From: an uncultured Clostridia bacterium
Lineage (GTDB): Bacteria > Bacillota > Clostridia > Christensenellales > UBA1242
Direction of reading: 5' to 3'
Assembly: GCA_944381225.1 (NCBI GenBank)
Contig: CALWKJ010000034.1
Span: forward strand, 1 to 11,096
Length of the DNA: 11,096 nucleotides
The first letter of the stretch is position 1, and each line of letters begins with the position of its first letter. Made by a program: the position numbers and the translations under genes. This document shows, in pieces, positions 6,815 through 11,096 of the stretch. The notes below the pieces were generated by a model. The model saw only the letters and a program-made list of their open reading frames with translations, did no database searches and was not told where the DNA came from.

Positions 6815-6904
6815 TGGCGGAAGAGGTGGGATTTGAACCCACGATACCTTTTAAAGTACACCAGTTTTCGAGACTGGCACATTCGACCACTCTGACACTC
6901 TTCC
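6815..6904 (-). tRNA. tRNA-Ser, anticodon CGA, CCA encoded
   Basis: The minus strand folds into a class II tRNA. The acceptor GGAAGAG (6904-6898) pairs with CTCTTCC (6825-6819), then discriminator G (6818) and an encoded CCA (6817-6815). The anticodon arm is CCAGT-CTCGAAA-ACTGG (6877-6861) with anticodon CGA at 6870-6868, reading the Ser codon UCG. The T arm is GTGGG-TTCAAAT-CCCAC. The long variable arm between anticodon and T arms confirms a serine identity. The D stem is weak: TCA against TGT leaves a U-U mismatch at the outer pair. It lies 66 bases downstream of the pyruvate kinase stop on the same strand and has its own promoter and terminator, but no clear terminator separates it from pyk, so read-through from pyk is possible. 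Confidence 0.95.
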
Positions 6905-6908
6905 GTGC

Positions 6909-6939
6909 CAATATATGATAACATATATTGTTTTTTTTT
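6909..6939 (+). terminator. Plus-strand terminator-like hairpin overlapping the tRNA promoter
   Basis: CAATATATG (6909-6917) and CATATATTG (6922-6930) form a perfect 9-bp stem with a 4-base loop, followed by nine Ts (6931-6939). The stem is A+T-rich and so of modest strength. No plus-strand gene ends here; it would stop antisense transcription into pyk. Confidence 0.45.
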
Positions 6940-6942
6940 CAA
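6915..6942 (-). promoter_or_regulatory. Promoter of tRNA-Ser
   Basis: Minus-strand TTGAAA (6942-6937), a 16-base spacer and TATCAT (6920-6915, 5/6 match to TATAAT) predict a start near 6908, about 4 bases before the mature 5' end. This is the usual geometry for a tRNA promoter. Confidence 0.55.
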
Positions 6943-6969
6943 ACCTTTTTAATTTTATAAATTTATATT

Positions 6970-8364
6970 TTATATTTTTACAAATTTTAAAACATTTGAA
7001 ATCTTATCAGTTGTCCCTGTGGTTACAATTATTAAATCACCTTTTTGCGCAATTTTATTTTGTAAACTTATTTTTGTTGCTTGATTAAATATGTCATCTT
7101 CTTTTTTGTTTAACACTGGGATACAATTACACATAATTGCTAAACTGTTATAAGTTTTTACATTGTCTGCAATAGCAACAATGGGAACTTTTGCAAATTT
7201 TGTTGAAAACTTCAAAGCATTTGAGCCTTTGCTTGTATAAGTGAATATGGCTTTTACATTTAAAAAAAAGCTTGCGTTTACTGCACTTTGTATAATTAAA
7301 TCATTGCTTGTTTTTGGATTTTTTATCATGTTGTTAAATGTTTTATAATAATCAAATTCGCTCTCTGCTTCTTTTAAAATTTTTGTCATTGTTTTTATGC
7401 ATAATACAGGATTATTTCCTACTGCCGTTTCTCCTGAAAGCATAACTGCACCTGCTCCATCAAACACCGCTTTGGAAACATCACTTATTTCTGCTCTTGT
7501 GGGACGAATCGATGTTATCATACTTTCCAGCATTTCCGTTGCGACAATGCTAATTTTTGAATATTTTTTTGTTGTGTTTATAATTTTTCTTTGATATATT
7601 GGCAATTTTTCAAAGCTTGCTTCCACCCCCAAATCTCCACGGGCAACCATAACTCCTTCGCAATTAGGAACTATTTCGTCAAGATTATTAATCCCCTCTT
7701 TGCTTTCTATTTTTGCAATTATTTTTATATTTTTGTCATAATCGTACACAAATTTTTTTAAAGCATCAATATCTTTTTTTGAATTTACAAAACTTGCACT
7801 GATGTATTCAACGCCAAGCTCTAATGCTTGCTTTAAATCTTTTTTATCGTTTTCATTTAAATATTCAAAATCAAAGTGTTGATTCACAAAAGACAAGCTT
7901 TTGTTATTAGACAATTCACCACTAGAACAAACCTTACAAATGAGTTGATTTTGTTTTTTGTCTATAATTTTTAATTTTAATCTTCCGTCATTTGCAAGAA
8001 TTGTGCCACCTATTTTTGCGTTTTCTATGCATATTGGTTGAGTGATTTGAACTTTTGCATTATCGCCTTGTACATCATTTGAAACTAAAGAAAATTTTTG
8101 TCCTTTTTTTAAATTGACTTTGTTGTTTAAAAATGAACAAACTCTAACTTCTGGTCCTCTTGTATCAACCATAATCGAAATTGGTTTATGCATCTTTTCC
8201 CTTGTCTTTTGAATCATTTTAATATATTTTTCAATAGCTTCTGTGCTAATGTGACTAAGATTAATTCTAAAGACATTAACCCCTGCACTTATTAATTTTT
8301 CTATTGATTTTTCGTTGTCACAACTAGGGCCAAGTGTAGCTATTATTTTTGTTTTTCTTTTCAT
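6970..8364 (-). CDS. pyk: Pyruvate kinase
   Basis: The 464-residue glycolytic enzyme converts phosphoenolpyruvate and ADP to pyruvate and ATP. All core elements are visible: TKIIATLGP at 5-13, RINLSH (33-38), DTRGPEVRV (67-75), the B-domain DGR (126-128), KIE with catalytic Lys218 and metal ligand Glu220, MVARGDLGVE with Asp244 (239-248), TEMLESM with Thr276, RPTRAE (287-292) and AVMLSGET. Glu72 in the GPEVR segment is the residue of K+-dependent pyruvate kinases (Lys in independent ones). The length matches the basic form without the extra C-terminal phosphohistidine-like domain of Bacillus enzymes. An AGGAG lies five bases before the ATG. It sits between serS upstream and tRNA-Ser downstream, all on the minus strand; no strong terminator follows its stop codon. 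Confidence 0.97.
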   Translation of the reverse strand: MKRKTKIIATLGPSCDNEKSIEKLISAGVNVFRINLSHISTEAIEKYIKMIQKTREKMHKPISIMVDTRGPEVRVCSFLNNKVNLKKGQKFSLVSNDVQGDNAKVQITQPICIENAKIGGTILANDGRLKLKIIDKKQNQLICKVCSSGELSNNKSLSFVNQHFDFEYLNENDKKDLKQALELGVEYISASFVNSKKDIDALKKFVYDYDKNIKIIAKIESKEGINNLDEIVPNCEGVMVARGDLGVEASFEKLPIYQRKIINTTKKYSKISIVATEMLESMITSIRPTRAEISDVSKAVFDGAGAVMLSGETAVGNNPVLCIKTMTKILKEAESEFDYYKTFNNMIKNPKTSNDLIIQSAVNASFFLNVKAIFTYTSKGSNALKFSTKFAKVPIVAIADNVKTYNSLAIMCNCIPVLNKKEDDIFNQATKISLQNKIAQKGDLIIVTTGTTDKISNVLKFVKI

Positions 8365-8397
8365 TATTACTCCTATTTCACTTTTTTTAATTTCATT

Positions 8398-8427
8398 ATT
8401 TTATTTAACTATGAACATCTTTAACAA
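8398..8427 (-). promoter_or_regulatory. Candidate promoter of pyk
   Basis: Minus-strand TTGTTA (8427-8422), an 18-base spacer and TAAAAT (8403-8398) would start transcription near 8391, about 27 bases before the pyk ATG. The matches are moderate (4/6 and 5/6) in A+T-rich DNA. Confidence 0.38.
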
Positions 8428-8437
8428 TTAAAATTTA

Positions 8438-8489
8438 CAATATAAAAAGCAGTATTTAGTTTACTAAACGACTGCTTTATATTGTTTTT
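8438..8489. terminator. Long two-tier hairpin between serS and pyk
   Basis: Outer arms 8438-8453 and 8471-8484 pair over 14 bp with a 2-base A bulge (CAATATAAA...GCAGT type). An inner perfect 6-bp stem TTTAGT/ACTAAA (8455-8460 with 8463-8468) caps it. Five Ts follow on the plus strand; on the minus strand, the direction of serS, the U run is weak. The likely role is to end serS transcription, but an RNA-processing or attenuation role in a serS-pyk transcript is possible. Confidence 0.5.
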
Positions 8490-8530
8490 ATGTTTAATAA
8501 AGAAATTACAGCCTAAATAAATTTAATAAT

Positions 8531-9814
8531 TTATTTTTTAACAGGATATATTTTTTCTATTCCTCCCATATACTTTCTTAGCACCTCTGGAATGGTTACA
8601 CTTCCGTCTTCATTTTGAAATTGCTCTACAAGTGCTGGAAGAACTCTTGATGTGGCTAGTCCTGAAGCGTTTAAAGTATGGCAAAACTTTATTTTCCCTG
8701 TTTCCTTATCTTTATATCTAATATTTCCACGTCTTGCTTGATAGTCATTTGCATTGCTTGCTGAAGAAACTTCTTTATAAATTTGCATGCTTGGTATATA
8801 AACTTCAATATCGTATGTTCTTGCCATACTATGAGAACAATCTCCAGCAGCAAGTTTACTTAGCCTAAAGTGTAATCCTAATCCCTCAACAAGTTTACAA
8901 GCCTTGTTAACAAGTTCCTCAAAACTCTCTTTGCTATTTTTTTCAGTTGCATATTGGAACATCTCAACTTTGTTAAATTGATATCCCCTAATCATTCCTC
9001 TTTCTTCAGTTCTATATGAACCAGCCTCACACCTGTAACAAGGGGTATATGCAAAAAGTTTTTCTGGCAAGTCTTCTTCTTTTAATATTTCATTTCTATG
9101 AATATTTACAAGTGCAGTTTATGCAGTTGGCAAAATAAATTTTTTAGGTTCAACACCTTCCAACCAAAACACATCTTGCTTAAACTTAGGAAATTGCCCA
9201 GCTGTGTACCCACTTTCTTCATTTAATATATGTGGTGGAAGTATAAATGTATATCCATCATTTATATGTGTATCAATAAAATAATTAAGAAGCGCCCATT
9301 CTAATCTTGCACCAAGGTTTGTATAAAGCCAAGTTCCTCTTCCACTAATTTTTGCTGCTCTTTCATAGTCAATTAAGCCTAATTTTTCACATAATTCAAC
9401 ATGGTCCTTGGCCTTAAAATTAAATTCTGGTTTTTTCCCAAAAACTTTAATTACTTTGTTATTTTCTTTTTCGCCTGGCAATAAATCATCATCCGGCATA
9501 TTTGGAAGGGGTGATAAGAAATTTTTAATTTGTTCCTCAACTTGTTTTAGTTGATTATCAAATTCATCTATTTGCAAATTTAACTCTTTTACTTTTGCAA
9601 AAATTTGTTCAATATCGCCACCTTGTTTTTTCACTTGTGGAACGGATGCAGAAAGTTTATTTTTTTGAGTTTTTAATTCATCATTTTTTACAATGAGTTC
9701 TTTTCTTTTGTTATAAAGTTCAATAACCGGCGAAAAATCTACATCAAATCCTTTTTTTAACAAAGCATCATGTACGTGCTTTGTATCGTTTATAATTAAA
9801 TTTATGTCTAACAT
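8531..9814 (-). pseudogene. serS: Seryl-tRNA synthetase gene interrupted by one in-frame TAA
   Basis: Read through, this is a 427-residue SerRS, the class II enzyme that charges tRNA-Ser. It has the coiled-coil tRNA-binding arm (about 30-105), motif 1 around 170-195, motif 2 YRCEAG (260-265) with EERGMIRGYQFNKVEM, IYKEVSSASNANDYQARRG, and motif 3 SGLATSR followed by NEDGSVTIPEVLRKYMGG. Length is that of an intact enzyme. Codon 232 is TAA (9121-9119): the text reads LPTA-stop-TALVNIHRNEIL, whereas the family has TAE there, the Glu that contacts serine. Both halves stay in the same frame with full conservation, so this is a single nonsense change, not a frameshift. Open pieces are 9814-9119 (231 residues) and a possible TTG-started 9070-8531 (179 residues). 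The gene has an AGGAGA ribosome binding site and a good promoter. Sequencing error, recent inactivation with a second copy elsewhere, or read-through are the options. Confidence 0.9.
9119..9121 (-). other. serS: Internal TAA stop codon within serS
   Basis: The codon at 9121-9119 reads TAA in the serS frame and falls at residue 232, directly after Thr230-Ala231. A GAA Glu codon would differ only by having C rather than A at plus-strand position 9121. Confidence 0.93.
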
Positions 9815-9835
9815 TTTATTCTCCTATGCTAAGTT

Positions 9836-9864
9836 ATTATATATTAATAAGTTTTGTTTTGCAA
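9836..9864 (-). promoter_or_regulatory. Promoter of serS
   Basis: Minus-strand TTGCAA (9864-9859), a 17-base spacer and a perfect TATAAT (9841-9836) predict a start near 9829, leaving a leader of about 15 bases that carries the AGGAGA ribosome binding site. The leader is too short for a T-box or other riboswitch. Confidence 0.7.
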
Positions 9865-9935
9865 CTAATAACAATAATTTTAGCCAACGTGTTAAAAAAT
9901 ACACATTTTTTGTTTTTTATATTTATTAAATAATG

Positions 9936-9941
9936 TATAAT
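9936..9941 (+). promoter_or_regulatory. -10 element for the Na/Pi cotransporter family gene
   Basis: A perfect TATAAT directly preceded by TG lies 38 bases before the ATG at 9980. No convincing -35 hexamer is found at 17 bases; TTGTTT at 9910-9915 is 20 bases away. Predicted start is near 9948. Confidence 0.45.
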
Positions 9942-9979
9942 TATATAAACATAAAATAAATTATTTATAAGGATATAAA

Positions 9980-11096
9980 ATGATAATAAACTTTTTGTGT
10001 GGAATAGCACTTATACTTTTTGGCACAAGCGCAATGAGCAATTCTTTTGAAAAAATTTGCGGTCACAAAATAAGAACAAAAATTGCGAAATACAAAAACA
10101 GCAATTTTAAAAACGCTTCGTTTGGAACATTGCTTACTGTGTTGCTTCAATCCAGCACTGCATCCGTTGCACTTATAATTGGTCTTTGTGGGGTTGGAAT
10201 TGTTGGTTTGTTGCAAGCAATATGTTTAATAATTGGCTCAAATATTGGAAGCGCTTTAAATATGCTATTGCTTGCTTTTCAGGAAGTTAATATAATCTCA
10301 TATTTGGGGCTTCTTTTAATTATAGGTGTATTTTTTAATTTGTTTTTTAAAAACAAAACGGTAAAAACTTGGGGATTGTGCATAAGTGGACTTGGATTGA
10401 TGTTTATTGGAATGTCGTTAATGTCTAGTGCCAGCAATGAACTGTCAAGCGACCAAGGTTTTGTTGATTTCTTTTTTAGAATAAACAATCCTTTTTGGCT
10501 TTTTTGTTTGGGACTTGTTTTATCTGCTTTAATTAATAGTCCAATTGGAACAATGGCAATTATATCCACAATTTTATCATCCACGCCATCAATATTAACA
10601 TTGCAAAATGCTGTTTACGTTGTTTATGCAATGAACATTGGAACTTGTATAATGCTTTTGTTTATTGGATTATCACAAAACAGAAGGGCTTTTAAAGCAA
10701 GTTTAAGTTATCTTGTTTTTAATGTAATGGGTGCCATTGTATTTATTTTACTAAGCATGTTTGATTTGGTTACACCTTTGGCTTCTTTTTTAAATAACAC
10801 AACTTTCCAATTAATTTTTATAAATATTTTATTTAACATTGTTACAGCAGTTTTATTTTTCCCTTTTGCAAAATTATTTAAAAAACTTTTGGATAAAATT
10901 TTACCAGAAAACAAAGAAAAAATAACAGACCAAATTTCTTTAATGCCAACTTTGGGAATAGCACAATTAAGCGCCAATGCACTTCATTATTTCAATTTAA
11001 CATGTGATAATTTACAAGCAAGCATGGAATATGTTTCAACATTTGAAAACAACGATGACGACAAATTAAAACTAAATTTAAATAAATTAATTTTAG
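9980..11096 (+). CDS. Na+/phosphate cotransporter family protein (NptA/PhoU-like), 3' end outside window
   Basis: The frame is open from ATG 9980 (AAGGAT ribosome binding site six bases upstream) to the window end: 372 codons without a stop. The sequence is a polytopic membrane protein with the Na/Pi cotransporter repeat. The first repeat carries LLQSSTASVALI (55-66) and GSNIGSALNML (86-96), close to the family's QSS and GANIGT motifs. The second repeat is recognisable by position (ALINSPIGTMAII, 183-195, and YAMNIGTCIMLL, 216-227), but the QSS motif is replaced by NSP. After about residue 320 a hydrophilic helical part begins that looks like the start of a PhoU-like regulatory domain, cut by the window. 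Family members import phosphate with sodium, or in bacteria may export it to balance the internal pool; substrate here is inferred. It is divergent from serS. Confidence 0.85.
   Translation, partial: MIINFLCGIALILFGTSAMSNSFEKICGHKIRTKIAKYKNSNFKNASFGTLLTVLLQSSTASVALIIGLCGVGIVGLLQAICLIIGSNIGSALNMLLLAFQEVNIISYLGLLLIIGVFFNLFFKNKTVKTWGLCISGLGLMFIGMSLMSSASNELSSDQGFVDFFFRINNPFWLFCLGLVLSALINSPIGTMAIISTILSSTPSILTLQNAVYVVYAMNIGTCIMLLFIGLSQNRRAFKASLSYLVFNVMGAIVFILLSMFDLVTPLASFLNNTTFQLIFINILFNIVTAVLFFPFAKLFKKLLDKILPENKEKITDQISLMPTLGIAQLSANALHYFNLTCDNLQASMEYVSTFENNDDDKLKLNLNKLIL

Noticed and set aside
6754..6942. Minus-strand open frame of about 62 codons
   Set aside because: It overlaps the tRNA-Ser gene, its promoter and its terminator completely and resembles no protein.
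7397..7594. Plus-strand open frame within pyk
   Set aside because: It lies antisense to the conserved Thr276-to-SGET part of pyruvate kinase.
9119..9121. TAA reassigned to an amino acid in this organism
   Set aside because: TAA is the natural end of the recombinase, HExxH, guanine deaminase, SHOCT, YugP-like and pyk genes and of serS itself, each with flanking evidence such as terminators. General reassignment therefore does not fit.
9815..9979. T-box riboswitch controlling serS
   Set aside because: The strong promoter at 9864-9836 leaves only about 15 leader bases, and no T-box consensus or specifier hairpin is visible.
9965..10977. Several minus-strand open frames opposite the right-hand gene
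   Set aside because: They are antisense to the continuous plus-strand Na/Pi cotransporter frame, which has recognisable motifs and a ribosome binding site; none of them resembles a protein.
1..11096. CRISPR array, transposon terminal repeats or other long direct repeats
   Set aside because: No regularly spaced repeats or matching terminal inverted repeats could be seen by eye on either strand; only hairpins and A+T-rich low-complexity runs are present.

Overview
The window looks like chromosomal DNA of a low-GC Gram-positive bacterium, most likely an uncultured Clostridia-like member of the Bacillota. The sequence is strongly A+T-rich. Most genes start with ATG behind AGGAG/GGAG-type ribosome binding sites. 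TAA is the predominant stop, and the seryl-tRNA synthetase reads like clostridial SerRS. TGG is used for Trp, and TGA and TAG both end genes, so the standard bacterial code applies.

Layout. Positions 1-1002 (+) hold the C-terminal part of a large serine site-specific recombinase, whose catalytic domain lies before the window; a strong hairpin terminator follows. Next is a small protein of unknown family carrying an HESLH zinc-protease-like motif (1057-1860, +), then about 490 bases of very A+T-rich DNA without a gene. This left part is probably the end of an integrated mobile element. From 2349 onward the content is chromosomal: a secreted SIMPL-domain protein with a long acidic tail (-), a guanine deaminase-like enzyme (+), a two-gene membrane operon (5511 to 3944, -), a TspO-like membrane protein (5624-6094, +) and a HIT-family protein (6625-6125, -). 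A housekeeping block on the minus strand follows: serS (9814-8531), pyruvate kinase (8364-6970) and tRNA-Ser(CGA) (6904-6815). The right edge holds a Na/Pi-cotransporter family gene (9980 to the window end, +), cut by the window.

Two observations stand out. First, serS is intact along its whole length except for one in-frame TAA, at the codon that should encode the invariant Glu of the serine-binding Thr-Ala-Glu motif. Second, the first gene of the two-gene membrane operon aligns without gaps to the YugP-type membrane zinc metallopeptidase family across its active-site region, but its HExxH is replaced by QLVGL. It therefore looks like a pseudoprotease, paired with a six-helix SHOCT-tailed membrane protein that starts 2 bases after its stop codon.

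Regulation visible in the sequence: a good sigma-A promoter for serS with a short leader and no T-box; a promoter for the tRNA that overlaps an opposite-strand terminator-like hairpin; bidirectional hairpins between convergent genes; and two genes (HIT and guanine deaminase) whose predicted transcripts would be leaderless or nearly so.
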